The position numbers and the translations under genes were made by a program. Under the pieces are notes generated by a model. It worked only from the letters and a program-made list of their open reading frames with translations, did no database searches and had not been told where the DNA came from. 64,000 nucleotides of DNA from Cristatella mucedo (taxonomy: Eukaryota > Bryozoa > Phylactolaemata > Cristatellidae), in contig WPIO01000004.1 of NCBI GenBank assembly GCA_009760855.2, forward strand, positions 14,277,501 through 14,341,500, given 5' to 3'. Of the stretch, positions 32,453-43,080 are shown piece after piece (the stretch's first letter is position 1; every line of letters starts with the position of its first letter).

Positions 32453-33131
32453 ATGTCACTAAAAGTTAGAGCATTTGATTTTGATCAAGATTTGGAAACT
32501 GGCCATAAAGAGCCTTTACCAAAAGTTCCGATTCGCGCTTTGGTGCTAGGTCCAAGTGGATCAGGTAAAAAAACAGTTGGTAATGAACTGGATTTTCTAA
32601 GGCATGCTAAACTATGATACTTGAAAAGTAGTTGCTTTCAGTTTAGATCAAAAGCTGTACAAAGGTTTAATGTCAATGACGGAGAAAAAGCAAAGGGCGC
32701 TTATGTGTGGGTTGATGGCGTAGAGAAAATGCCACAAGTTGATTCTTACACAGGTAAAAAGAATGTTGTGCTTGATGATCTAATGACTGAAGATCAGACA
32801 AAAATTCTAGATTACTTTACAAGAGGAAGACACAAAGGATTAAACACATTTTCCCTTGCGCAAGGTTTAACTAACATTCCTAGGAGAGAAATCTGAAATA
32901 GCATAAACATGAGAGTCATCTTCAAACAAAATGCAACAGATACTGAATATAGTCGTAATGAAGAGATATTGATCGAAGACAATGTCGAGAATGGGTTAGC
33001 AACTGCACAAGAAAACAATACAACGATACGGCTATTGTGTCATTGATATTACAAAAGCTGAATCTGAAGGTAAATTTTTGTCTGTAAATGATGCTGGCAG
33101 ACAGCTGATAACGGTTTTTAATGAAAAGTAA
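32453..33131 (+). pseudogene. FtsK/HerA-type genome-packaging ATPase
   Basis: The frame starts MSLKVRAFDFDQDLETG and has a Walker A motif GPSGSGKK, a Walker B motif VVLDDLM, then YFTRGRHKGLNTFSLAQG, FTRGRH being typical of Polinton ATPases, and MRVIFKQNATDTEYSRNEEI. The family pumps DNA into capsids. There are TGA stops after the Walker A region and near 32895, and frameshifts at about 32620 and 33020. The C-terminus ends at TAA 33129-33131. About 225 residues, normal for the family. Confidence 0.85.
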
Positions 33132-33139
33132 AACAATAG

Positions 33140-33146
33140 ATATAGG
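33140..33146 (+). promoter_or_regulatory. ATATAGG, decayed start motif
   Basis: ATATAGG is followed directly by ACG in the frame of the next gene, at the place where other genes have ATATAGA and ATG. It looks like a mutated start. Confidence 0.4.
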
Positions 33147-33830
33147 ACGGTGCTTGGTAGAAAGATTTATACGACCCGTGGCAAGAAGTATCGAGGCAGC
33201 GTGCAAGAAGCGCTAGATCATGAGAGTATATTGCAAAATTTACAGGATTTGCGAGATGCTACAGAATTGCAGAATGATCTGGAGATGCAAGGACTTCGCG
33301 CACAAATTGAACTCAGAGAATCTGTTGAAGTGCATTTAGATCAGTGGGCGTTAGAGAAAGCAACTGATGAATCTGGAAACTTTGCACTTGAGAAGTTGAA
33401 GAAAATTAGGCCTGATCTTGCTAAACAAATTGAAACAAAGCAAGCAATAGGAAGCTTAAAGCCACAGATGGATATTTCTCTGACTGTTCGCAGAGTTGCT
33501 GAAGCAGTTAAAGAGGGCAAGTACCAAGAAGCAATCAGACTTGCTAATGCTGCTAAGACTAATGCACCAAATGAGCTGACAAAACGCCTAATTGATGCCG
33601 TCAGAAAAATGTTGCTGATGAGTTAAGCATTAATCCTAGCACTGGCACCCTAGAGGCACTAAAGCCAAATTATACAGCGCTTTGAAAGATTTTCCCCAGG
33701 GGAAGAAATTAGCCGCTGCTGTTAAGCAAATGATGCGTGATTATGAAGAAAGCAGAGATGAGAGCGTATTGCAAAATGTTTTCAATAAATTATCAGATGA
33801 AAAATCCCTAACACTTCGAATTGAAGATTA
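33147..33830 (+). pseudogene. Unknown helical viral protein
   Basis: The frame runs from an ACG codon through GRKIYTTRGKKYRGSVQEAL, a long charged helical region (LQNLQDLRDATELQNDLEMQ), LEKLKKIRPDLAKQIETKQ and RVAEAVKEGKYQEAIRLANA. After a frameshift near 33610 it continues with LSINPSTGTLEALKPNYTAL and, after another near 33680, YEESRDESVLQNVFNKLSDE. It is helical throughout and about 225 residues. It lies between the ATPase and capsid genes, so it may be a scaffold or core protein; not recognised. Confidence 0.5.
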
Positions 33831-34096
33831 GGCTACGAGGAGGGTCTATTAAAGAAATGTCGCGTGTCCAAGATTTGGAAAAGATGGGGGAAGGGATTGT
33901 TCAAGTTCCTCTGATTGTTAAGAGTGAGGCAGAAGTCCATGGAAAGATGGATTTTTGGATGAGAGAATTAATTGCTGGAAATCTTGGAGTTGTTAGCTCG
34001 TTTAGTGCTGCAGTAGATTATCTTGGGAAATCAAGAGGTGCGCCTAAAAAACATATTGCTAAAATCAATACACTTTTATACAATTTTAGTATATAG
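33821..34096 (+). CDS. Unknown 91-residue viral protein
   Basis: An intact frame reads KIRLRGGSIKEMSRVQDLEK, then VQVPLIVKSEAEVHGKMDFW and ends KINTLLYNFSI before TAG. The start is TTG or an internal ATG; no motif decides it. It overlaps the end of the preceding gene by a few bases. Not recognised. Confidence 0.4.
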   Translation: MKIRLRGGSIKEMSRVQDLEKMGEGIVQVPLIVKSEAEVHGKMDFWMRELIAGNLGVVSSFSAAVDYLGKSRGAPKKHIAKINTLLYNFSI

Positions 34097-34097
34097 A
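34091..34097 (+). promoter_or_regulatory. ATATAGA upstream of penton-like gene
   Basis: AGTATATAGAAAC lies about 20 bases upstream of the ATG at 34117. It is the usual motif at a longer distance. Confidence 0.45.
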
Positions 34098-34116
34098 AAC
34101 GTCAGATTTAATAACA

Positions 34117-34964
34117 ATGGGTCAGAAAATTCTGAAATCTCTTGACGCAATAAAAAGAGTGTTTCATTCAAAACTAGAGGGCTATGTCTTTAATATTTCT
34201 GGAACAGCAAATCCAATGAGAGTGCCCATAGGAAACCCAATTATGCTAAGGAGTAAGAATTAAGATTTGTTTCAAGAAATTTGTTGGAACTAACTCGATA
34301 AAAAATATAACTACTGCAAATAATACCTGTGTTTATCGTGTGAGCAGAGGAACTGAACAAACAGCAACAATTAATCTATCTGGGGATTTACTCTGCTGTG
34401 GCAGATGATGTGAATGTTGGGATTGCTGATACAATAAATAATGCAATAGCTCAATCTGGTGCAACTACTGACAAATTTGTGGTTGAGGTTGATACTGCAA
34501 CATCTAATTAGTGGATTACAGTGCCAGTAGGATGAATATTTCTAGCAAATAAGTCAACTATTTCATCAATGTTAGGTTTTACTGGATCGGCTTATACAAC
34601 AGATCCTGTTCTTTCAACAATGTATCCAAGTATTACAGATCAAGTAACTTGTACGCCGAGCAAAAAACTGTCTCTGAAAATTAAGTGGTTGTATCTGACG
34701 TAAATTTGATAGTTGTGAGCTGCAATCTAGTAGCAAGTGGTTTAAGTTATGTCGAAGGAGATGAGTCACAAGTGCCTAGAAAATTTTGCTTACAATTTCT
34801 ATCCTTGGGAGCAAATGGTATATGAGCCAAATACTATCGAGTACCATGATCTTGCAGGAGAGACAGTTTATGATATAATGATTTCACTTACAAATCAGGA
34901 TGAGAGATTTTTAGATTTTGGTTCGTAACAGTTCACAGTTGTGATAGAAATTGTTGAAGTATAA
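34117..34964 (+). pseudogene. Penton-like minor capsid protein 1
   Basis: Starts MGQKILKSLDAIKRVF. Later frames hold IADTINNAIAQSGATTDKFV, SMLGFTGSAYTT, then PSKKLSLKIK, a run of short beta-strands (VVVSDVNLIVVSCNLVASGL) and the end TVYDIMISLTNQDERFLDFG. The order N-I...L-G-F...Y-D-I-x-I-x-L-x-x-Q-x-x-x-x-L-D-F-G is the pattern of the jelly-roll minor capsid (penton) proteins in Polinton-like viruses. Several stops and frameshifts are present. Assigned by pattern, not by a full alignment. Confidence 0.65.
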
Positions 34965-34978
34965 TATAAGAAAGTCGA

Positions 34979-35813
34979 CAAGATTAACTGGAACAACAGG
35001 GCCTGGCCCAAAAACATTAAGTCCTCCAATCATTCTTAAAGAGAAAGGATTCAGCAGAGTAGGACTTAGGAGAGTTGAGTTTGTTTAAACTAACAAATTA
35101 ATATTAAATGTGGTTCAAGATGTTAATGATGCACTATGGTACAAAAGATCAACGATTGATCCATCAAATACTTCAATAGGAATTCCGCCTGGTTATTACA
35201 ACTCAACAAAAATTACAAATACGTTGAATACTCTGATTGGGTTTTTGCCTGATCCTCAAAGCAGAAACTCTGATCTGTATGTGCCAAGTCAAAAGAGTGA
35301 TACTAGAATGAGATTCTCTGTTGATAATGGTGACAAAACTATAATGCAAGTTTTGGAAGATTATTTTGTTTACTGGGAAGTAATACATCTGGTGTTGTTG
35401 CATCGACAGGAGATACAATGGGTTTTAACTCGAATGAAAAAAGTTCGTTTGATCAAGCGCTGGTTGGAGGAACACATTATGAAACGATTGAAAAGGCTCT
35501 GTACTTTTCTGGTACTTACAAGGCATGGAACAAAATGAGTTTACCAGATTACAAGGGAGTGAAGTGGGTAAGTGTTGATTGTGACTTAGTTAATCCCGAG
35601 AGGAATTATGTCGAATACCAGCCCGGTTATCTCAAGCAGTATGGATCTCTTTACGTTATTAATATTTCAGATGTAAATCCTGGTGATGGCGTTGATGTTC
35701 ATTTACCAAGTGTTATGTACCTAACGACTAGAAGAGATATAGAAGCGATAAGCAGTTTTAGTATTAGACTTACAGATCAAAATATTAATGATGTTAATGT
35801 TGTATCTGATTGA
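34979..35813 (+). pseudogene. Penton-like minor capsid protein 2
   Basis: The frame opens without ATG (LTGTTGPGPKTLSPPIILKE), has one TAA near 35086, and contains IGIPPGYYNSTKITNTLNTL. After a frameshift near 35390 it reads SSFDQALVGGTHYETIEKAL and ends SSFSIRLTDQNINDVNVVSD before TGA. The PPG-Y-N-S-x-x-I and the closing I-R-L-T-D-Q strand match the same minor capsid fold as the preceding gene. This would be a paralogue, giving two penton-type genes in a row. Confidence 0.55.
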
Positions 35814-36493
35814 TGGTGACAATAGAAATTTCAAGATAGTATAGACGATTGGAAGCTATGCTAGAATTGGTCATGGTAAAATTAGTGGAGGTAAGTATGA
35901 CTCTGGTGTTCTTGATAAGGTTATTGATGGCATTTGTAAAGTTACTCCTGTAATCTCAGGCATGACAAATCTTGGTGTGAATATTGATAACAAAGGCATC
36001 GAGATGCACCAAGCGCGCAAATTGATTGAACTGCAGACAAAGAAGGAAAACGTTGATCAAGAATAAGCACAAAAACTCGGAGAACTTGAGAATAAACTTG
36101 AGGAAGAGAAGCAAAAAAAACTTGAATATGAGCTCTAGATGAGAAAGAAAGAAGATTATGATCGCAAGATGAAGGAGATGGATCTGGAAATCAAGCGTGC
36201 TATGCTTGAGAAGGTGACACCAAAAAGGAAGAAGAAGAAGACGAAGAAGAAGGCCAAAGTGCTTGAAGAGGGAGAAGAATTTCAAGAATTTCACTCTGAA
36301 ACACTTAAAGAAAAAGATCCTAAGGCATACAAGGAGATTGAAAAAAGTAATTAAAGAGAAGTCAGTTAGAGAGCCGGTATTTGCTCCTGTGGTTGCAAAA
36401 AGAGGAAGGCCTGATGGCTATGGCGGAAGGATGAAAACACTTGGTGCTGGCTTTAACATTCAAAGCAGAAAATTGATCTTTTACTATGTGTAG
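35814..36493 (+). pseudogene. Coiled-coil, lysine-rich viral protein
   Basis: A frame reads IGSYARIGHGKISGGKYDSG and DNKGIEMHQARKLIELQTKK, then a coiled coil rich in Lys and Glu (LGELENKLEEEKQKKLEYEL; RKMKEMDLEIKRAMLEK) with TAA and TAG stops, then a basic stretch (KRKKKKTKKKAKVLEEGEEF). Another frame ends VREPVFAPVVAKRGRPDGYG and KLIFYYV. It probably binds DNA or capsid inside the particle; inferred from composition. It precedes the capsid gene. Confidence 0.45.
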
Positions 36494-36499
36494 AAAAGT

Positions 36500-36748
36500 A
36501 TGGCTAGTGCTCCCCTTGATACAATTTTGGAATTTAATGATCCCGGTTTGCCTATATATCCTATCAAGAACTATCGATACCGCGAGTTTTATCAGACAAA
36601 TGGTATTGAAACTGATACGATTAACTCTGCTAAACTGATAACGTTTAGTGTACAGGGTGAGAAAAATCTGTGTTATGTTTTGTCGGATTCTTACCTGCTT
36701 TTGGAAGGACAGATTCAAGCTGCAGGTGCTGCTGCTGGAGCATTTGCT
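36500..36748 (+). pseudogene. Major capsid protein, 5' part
   Basis: Starts MASAPLDTILEFNDPGLPIY and includes YREFYQTNGIETDTINSAKL and FSVQGEKNLCYVLSDSYLLL, the beginning of the first jelly roll of Polinton-type double jelly-roll capsid proteins. The gene is cut at about 36750 by a LINE, whose own frame joins it without a stop, so a chimeric open frame results to 37087. GTGTAGAAAAGT precedes the ATG. The rest of the gene resumes at about 39105. Confidence 0.75.
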
Positions 36749-36749
36749 G

Positions 36750-39104
36750 CACTTGTCAAACGACGTAACTTACAAAGCATTGACATGAACAAGTTTTTGA
36801 AACCTGTTTGTGATGCAGGTCTTCTTGATCTACATTCAGACTCGACCGGCAACCTCGATACCCTCACTGATGCTATGAACATGACACTCAAGAGTGCTCT
36901 TGACAAGCATTCTCCCGTTCACTCTATCCGTATTCAAAGTCGTGAAGATTCCTTTCAATTTACAAAAAAACTCCTTAAGATGCGCCGGGTTAAGCGCAGG
37001 CTAGAACGTCGATTTCAAGAAATCGGGGTTGGATGCAGATCTAGTCAATTTCAAAGACATCCTTCAAATTTACACTCGAAAGCTTAAAAAAACCAGGGCT
37101 TCTTTTTTCATTAGAAAGCTGAATTCCTGCCAGTCAGACACTAAACAGATTTATAAGACAGTAAATCATTTACTGGCCAATGTTGTCAGGTCTGACTCCC
37201 CAGATGTTAAGGGCTCAGCCAAAAAGTTTTCAGCCTTCTTTACTGAAAAAATTGTGCACATTCGTGACTCCATTAAGCCCCCTCTGACTAAAGCAATCGC
37301 GGTTCCTCAACCTATGACCTTCCTTAAAAGGTTTTCCGAGGTTTCTGCATGCGATGTGGCTACCTTAATAAGGTCTCGCAAAAAGAGCTGGTCTCCTGAA
37401 GACCCTATACTCTCACCTCTGTGGTCATCACTGGCAGACCAACTTAGCCCTGCAATAACCAAGATTTTTAATGCTTCTTTGGGAAAAGGGGTCGTCCCCA
37501 AGTCCTTCAAATCGGCAATCGTTAGGCCCATTCTTAAAAAGCCGGAGTTAGACACAAAAGTCCTTGCAAACTATCGCCCAGTTTCCCTTCTTCCTTTCTT
37601 ATCAAAGATTCTTGAAAACATTGTTGCTAAGCAGCTGGTTGAACATATTGAAAATAATGGAATACCAGAAACATTTCAATCAGGGTTCAAGAGGCAGCAC
37701 TCCACTGAAACTGCTCTCCTCCGTGTTAACAATAACATTCTACGTGGCAACGACGACGGGAATGTCACTACCCTATCTCTGCTAGATCTGTCTGCTGCCT
37801 TCGACACCATTGATCACGAGGTTCTGCTTGAACGATTGAGAACAACGATCGGTCTGGCAGACGAAGCACTGGCGTGGTTTAAATCGTACTTGTCTGATCG
37901 AGTTCAATCCGTGTCGTGTGGGGGTCAGGTCTCACAAACGAGAAGGGTCACCTGTGGAGTCCCTCAAGGGTCTGTACTCGGCCCCTTGCTGTTCTCCATT
38001 TATACACAACCGCTGGGAAAAGTCATTAAGGCCCATGGAATAGGATATCACTTCTATGCTGATGATACTCAGTTGTATTTGTCATTTAAACCGTCGGAAT
38101 CTGCTACAGCAACTGAAAAACTGAATGCTTGCCTTGCCGATATTCGATCCTGGATGTCGGTAAACTTCCTGAAATTAAATGATGATAAAACCGAACTGCT
38201 GCTCATAGGACACCCTAAGCGTGTGGCTGGATTAAAAGGCTTTGCTGTTCTAATCGGTGATTCTGTTGTGCGACCATCACCACGTGTTCGAAATTTAGGT
38301 GTCGTTTTCGACAACTGCCTCAATTTCAAAAGCTTCATCCAGAAGACTGCTTCTACAGCTAACCATCACGTCCGATCCCTATCCAAGATTAAGAGCTGTC
38401 TCCCACAGTTGCTTGTAAAAAATTTAACTACTTCCATAGTTCTGTCTCGGCTTGATTATTGCAATTCCTTATTGGCTGGGCTGCCAAAGAAAGCTATTAA
38501 ACCACTGCAGAGGACTATGAACATGGCTGCAAGGCTAGTCTTCAAGTCCCACCGGTTTGAGCACGTGTCTCCTTTGCTAAAAGAGCTAGGATGGATGCCG
38601 TTTGAGCAACGGATCCAGAGCAAAGTTCTTACGCTGACCCACAAGGCCCACCACGGCTTGGCTCCTTCGTACCTAGCTGAACTGCTGCATCAGTTTCAGC
38701 CTGTTCGCGCCCTCAGATCCTGTGTGGACAATAAATTAGCCGTTCCATTCCTCCGCTTAAAGATGGTTAGCGACAGAAGCCTTTGCTTAGCAAGTCATAG
38801 ACTGTGGAGCTCTCTTTCACAATTCTTACGCAGTGACCACTACTGTCCTGCTGCCGGCTATGGCTGATCCTTTTCAGAGGTCCTGAGCTGCTACTTTCAT
38901 GCTACTCACTACCTCAACTGCTCTCCTGACTCTGCTATGCTTTCCACATTCTCTATGTTGCGTGAGAGGAAGTCAGCTGGCTACCGAATGCGTACCGAAA
39001 GCCGCTTAGGCTGTGAGTGCGCTATACAAAACTCTTCTGCGTAACACCCACCTGGTCCTTATGACTTTGTGGAGTTACAGACGGAGATACATTACATTAC
39101 ATTA
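36750..39104 (+). mobile_element. CR1-like LINE (family B), RT nearly intact, inserted in capsid gene
   Basis: After a short part beginning RRNLQSIDMNKF a single frameshift at about 37028 (a run of four G) leads to a 612-codon open frame from 37029 to 38869. It carries reverse transcriptase blocks LANYRPVSLLPFLSKILE, FQSGFKRQHSTETALL, LDLSAAFDTIDHEVLL, VPQGSVLGPLLFSIY and the catalytic FYADDTQLYL, then the C-terminal LSRLDYCNSLLAGLPKKA and a 3' UTR ending in ATTACATTAC. No endonuclease domain is present, so it is 5'-truncated. The open RT frame shows that it is much younger than its host element. Confidence 0.93.
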
Positions 39105-40338
39105 CCTAACAGATATCTTGCTGTAGGACTTGTATACAATTCTGGTGCATGGTTGTTAAGTTTTATAAGGGTTAGGTTAGGTGCGGAGAAGATTAAAAAC
39201 ATTCCTCTAGTTGAGTTCATTGTATCTGTCTCGACGCTGATGGGGCTGCTAACCTATCCTAACGATCACAACGGGACGGAAGGTCCGGCTACTGTCTGGA
39301 AGGAAGATGCGGCTGCTGGCTCTGATGACATGAACACCGGAATTGCAAATTCTACCAGTCCTGCAGACGCCGGGGCTACTACATCGAATATTGGTCTCCT
39401 TTACCTTGGAGCACTTAGTAATGCTCTTGCTGATACTGTTGGAACGTTTAGCATTTTAATTCTACTTGCTACCTTATCGGGCTTCTGTGGATATGAACAG
39501 GATTTTGTATAATATTCCTTTTGCTCAGGAGCTTACTCGAGTTGGAGTCAGTGACTACAGTGCTATTGTGACTGGAGCAATAGGACTTGTTGGAAATACT
39601 GCTAATGCCATTCAAACTAGAGGAAATGCTCCTGTAAATGGAGATAGAGATTGAACAAGATTCAGAATAGCGATGACAAAAATGCGATTGATGGTTCCGT
39701 GCATTTCTCCTTCACTAAATGTTGAAAGAGGTTTGACTGAAATCTCAAGTGAGCGTGGAAAGAAGCTAAAACTGAATTAGAGTTAGGCGTTATGAAAATA
39801 TAACGATTAACAAGCTTAAACAAAGTCTGAAATTCACGAAATAACTATCTGTGCAGAATACTATTGACAAAGTTAGATGACCGATTGTTGCAGCGAAGAA
39901 TGCTAACAAATACAATAACTACACACACAATCCTGGAACTTACAATCACGGAAGCATTAAATACGTAGTTGTGCTTGCTAATGGCTCTACTAAGTATCCC
40001 TCTTTGACTAGAAGTAACTATCTCGAGGACGGAAGATGCTTGACTGAATATCTTGATTTCACAGAATTCAGAAAGCAATATCTTGGACGAATGAAGTTAC
40101 TGAACCTGTTAGAGTTATATTCCCAGAATGGCTATTCCTTTATCACATTCATGTGATTGATTTGCAGTAAAATGACCAAACCCTCAGGAAAACGACAAGA
40201 CTTGATGTTACTATTGAGTTTAACGAATTGATTCCTGCTGGCACTAATGTAATGGTGCATTACTTGTTGGTCTGTGACAACAATGCAGAGTTGACATTTA
40301 GTGTTAATGGAAGTAAATTTACTTCTATGAAGGGATAG
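39105..40338 (+). pseudogene. Major capsid protein, 3' part
   Basis: Continues with VGLVYNSGAWLLSFIRVRLG, STLMGLLTYPNDHNGTEG, WKEDAAAGSDDMNTG, SGFCGYEQDF, then RFRIAMTKMRLMVPCISPSL. Later, AKNANKYNNYTHNPGTYNHG with a YPSLTRSNY segment, and an end with TRLDVTIEFNELIPAGTNVM. These fit the second jelly roll of the Polinton/adintovirus capsid: GFC-E/G-Y, the M-P-H/C-x-x-P-S strand, and D-x-x-x-E-x-x-x-x-x-P-A-x-T. Frameshifts occur near 39490 and after 39780, with several stops. Together with 36500-36748 it gives a full-length but dead gene. Confidence 0.8.
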
Positions 40339-40386
40339 TGGGTTTTGACAATATAGATACTGAATGAAATTTTTACATGGTATAAG

Positions 40387-41222
40387 ATGGAAAAGTTTGA
40401 TTTTGTTCAAGGTTCAGAGGAATGGAAGAAAGCGATGATTTTGAAAATTGAAGGATCAGAGGTTTATTCAATTTTTGGTACAGGATTGGTATTTTGAGAT
40501 CAAAGCAGTTATGATACTGATGTGATGGCAAATCGAAAATTAGAAAAAATATATTTCAAACAGCTCTACAAAAAGATTTCCACCGTCGATATTTGGTAAA
40601 GTGCTTGAACCAGTTGTTACTAAGTTCTTAGAGATGAAATTTAGTTATAAACTTGAAAATGCAAATGATTGTTTTAGTCGTGATAGTGTTTTATAGATAT
40701 TCTCCTGATGCAATAATTGGGGGACATACTTTAGTTGAGATTAAGTGTTTATAGAGCAGAGACATAAAGAATGATTTGATACCTAAATAATATCTTGCTC
40801 AGTGATTAGTTGGTTTGCATGTGCTAGGATTGAATGAGTGTCTTGATTGCAAATCCGAAATAATGGTACCAGGATTGAATTGCGAAGATGTGCCCAAAGA
40901 TATTGTTGCTGCATGTAATGTTGGAACTCTGACAGAGACAGCAATATATATGCCGATTGGGTGCCCGTTGAATATGTATCTACTTGAGAATGAGAGGTAC
41001 ATTGATTTTGAGTTTGACTTGATTAGTATATATGGCAGATTCAATAACAAGGTTAATCCTGTATTGGATGTTAAGTATTACATAAGGAGATCTCTTCAAC
41101 AAGTTGTACAAGAAGAAGACCCTGATAGATTTGCAAGGATTGTTCCAATAGTCAGAGAAGTGCTTGATAAATCTAAAGTTTTAATATCAAAGTATATAGA
41201 TGAATCGCAAAGTAGACCTTAG
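40387..41222 (+). pseudogene. YqaJ/lambda-exonuclease-like nuclease
   Basis: Starts MEKFDFVQGSEEWKKAMILK, resembling the Q-G-S-x-E-W start of the YqaJ family. The PD-(D/E)XK core is visible as YSPDAIIGGHTLVEIKC (Asp, Glu and Lys kept), followed in frame by TAG, TAA and TGA, then GLHVLGLNECLDCKSEIMVP, the expected Q-x-x-x-H/L-x-x-L-G-x-x-x-C region. An intact 3' frame continues to TAG. The family degrades one strand of DNA to assist recombination; here likely for replication or concatemer processing. Confidence 0.7.
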
Positions 41223-41242
41223 CTCTTACTTTAAAAGATTCA

Positions 41243-42030
41243 ATGGGTATTTACTGTCCGATTGATCAGAGAATGGTAATAGAGTAACAAAGCTTGCTGA
41301 TCCTGTTAATGCCAGTGATGCAGTTACAAAATCAATCTTATGCTGATGCCAATTTCTTAGTAGCAGGAAGTGGTACTATTAATTTCAATGGAAAGGCGGC
41401 CACAACTTTAAATAATGGAATAAGTCATACAGATGCAGTTCATATCTCGCAGATTAGTAATTATGTAAATAAAGCAGGTGATACAATGAATGAAGATTTA
41501 AATATGAATGGGTTTGCTATTACTTCTGCTTATTGGAATGCACATGCTACTGCACCAACTCGTTTACCAGACAGTTCCTGAGTTACACACGGAGGTATGA
41601 AACGAGATGCTTTGTTGCATGGAAGTCCCGCTACTACAAGTTTGGGAGAAAATCAGATACGTAATCTTGCGGATCTTGTCAATCCTAAGGAGGCTACAAC
41701 TAAGAATTATGTTGACAAAACGGTAAAAAAAAACAACTAAAGTGATTCAACTGTCTTTCAATCCTAGATCTAGGAGCTCGATTATAAAAACTACAACTAG
41801 TTATTCGTGGACAAAGAGAACAACACCATCCATCATAATGCTTAGTATGATGGTTGCTGGCAATTCTAATTGTGTTTATCTGCGGCCCAGTTCTGATACT
41901 ACTGTAGTTGCAGGAGAAGTTCGTGTTATAAATACTGTAAGCATTGGAACAGATTTGAAGTATTATGCATTTTTTAGCAGAATACCTACTGATTATTATT
42001 TTATTGACAATCTTGGAAATGTAAGGGTAA
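41243..42030 (+). pseudogene. Phage tail-fibre-like protein D, cut by LINE
   Basis: The frame contains NGNRVTKLADPVNASDAVTK, YADANFLVAGSGTINFNGKA, AGDTMNEDLNMNGFAIT, then past a TGA MKRDALLHGSPATTSLGENQ and IRNLADLVNPKEATTKNYVD. These are consecutive tail-fibre repeats (G-D-T-M...D-L-N-M-N-x-x-x-I; DP-x-x-x-x-DA-x-T-K). A shifted frame at 41742 gives a beta-rich end (FNPRSRSSIIKTTTSYSW; VRVINTVSIGTDLKYYAFFS) that is cut at about 42030 by a LINE. It is the only fibre gene on the plus strand. Confidence 0.65.
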
Positions 42031-43080
42031 ATCTCCTGGTCAGTGCCTCACATTCTCTAAACTCACTTGCCGCATGCATTGATGACATCCGCACATGGAT
42101 GGCAGCAAATTTTCTTAAACTACACGATGACAAAACTAACTTACTAGTTATGGGCAAACCCAGTGTGATTCAGAGATTGGAAAGGCTGTCTCTCAAAATT
42201 GGCTCTGGCAGCATATCTCCTGTCGAATCAGCTCGAAATCTAGGTGTCATATTCCAAAGCGACCTCTCGTTAGACGACCATATCAGCTCCACGGTCAAAT
42301 CTGCCTATTTTCAGCTTCATAACATTGCTAAAATTTGGGCTTGTTTAGATAAGGATACAACGACTAAGTTGGTCCATGCATTCGTGACATCCCGTCTCGA
42401 CTTCTGCAACTCACTGTTTACTGGCCTACCAGCATGTGCGATCAGGCGATTGCAGCTGGTGCAAAACTCTGCAGCTAGGCTTGTCTGCCGTGAGCGTCGC
42501 AGTTGCCACATTACTCCACTTCTCGCCGACCTGCACTGGCTACCAGTCAAGCAACGGATTGACTTCAAGGTTTTGTCGCTCACTTTTAGGTCCCTTCATT
42601 CTATGGCTCCAGCCTATCTCTCCGACACACTCCCCCATCAGGCCAAGCGTCGTACCACCCGCTTTTCGGAATCCAACAGTCTACAAATACCTCGTACAAA
42701 CCTTAAATCCTTTGGAGACCGTGCATTTAGTTCGTATGCTCCCAAAGCCTGGAACTCCCTCCCGACCTGCGTCCGAACATCCCCTGACCTGACCACATTT
42801 AAAAGGAACTTAAAAACACACCTATTTAGGAGAGCATTTAGTGGGTCCCTGTGATTCGTCCTTCACGTGCTTATGCGTGCTGACACTGTGCATGCTGCCA
42901 CTAACCACATGTGCATGCTGACCCTGTGCATGTCACCCCTAACCATGTTATTCATTTTGTTTGTTTTTCAAGCATGATTTTACTTATCATTCAATTGCAT
43001 TTCCCTTTGCAGCAAATGTAAAGCGCCTAGAAAGAGATTAAGTTCTCTGAGGGCGCTTTATCAAGTACATTATTATTGTT
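42030..43080 (+). mobile_element. CR1-like LINE (family 1), 5'-truncated, in fibre D
   Basis: About 275 intact codons of the C-terminal part of a CR1/L2 reverse transcriptase (WMAANFLKLHDDKTNLLVMG; RLDFCNSLFTGLPACAIRR; PKAWNSLPTCVRTSP), then a 3' UTR with a GCATGCTGACCCTGTGCATG repeat and the tail AAAGCGCCTAGAAAGAGATT to GTTATT. It is very similar to the copy at 22066-22870 and to those at 50-51 kb. It interrupts fibre D. Confidence 0.92.

Noticed and set aside
37029-38867. Reverse transcriptase as part of the virus
   Set aside because: It is a CR1-like LINE insertion with its own 3' tail that interrupts the capsid gene. It is not a viral gene.
18934-41222. Alternative genetic code with TAA/TAG as Gln
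   Set aside because: Several in-frame TAA/TAG fall where Gln would be acceptable (nuclease, coiled coil). However TGA is also frequent in frame (polymerase, ATPase, nuclease, zinc ribbon) and frameshifts are common, so simple decay explains it better.
42317-42583. Minus-strand frames over the LINE copies
   Set aside because: They are antisense shadows of reverse-transcriptase sequence, and the same shadow appears at every family 1 copy.
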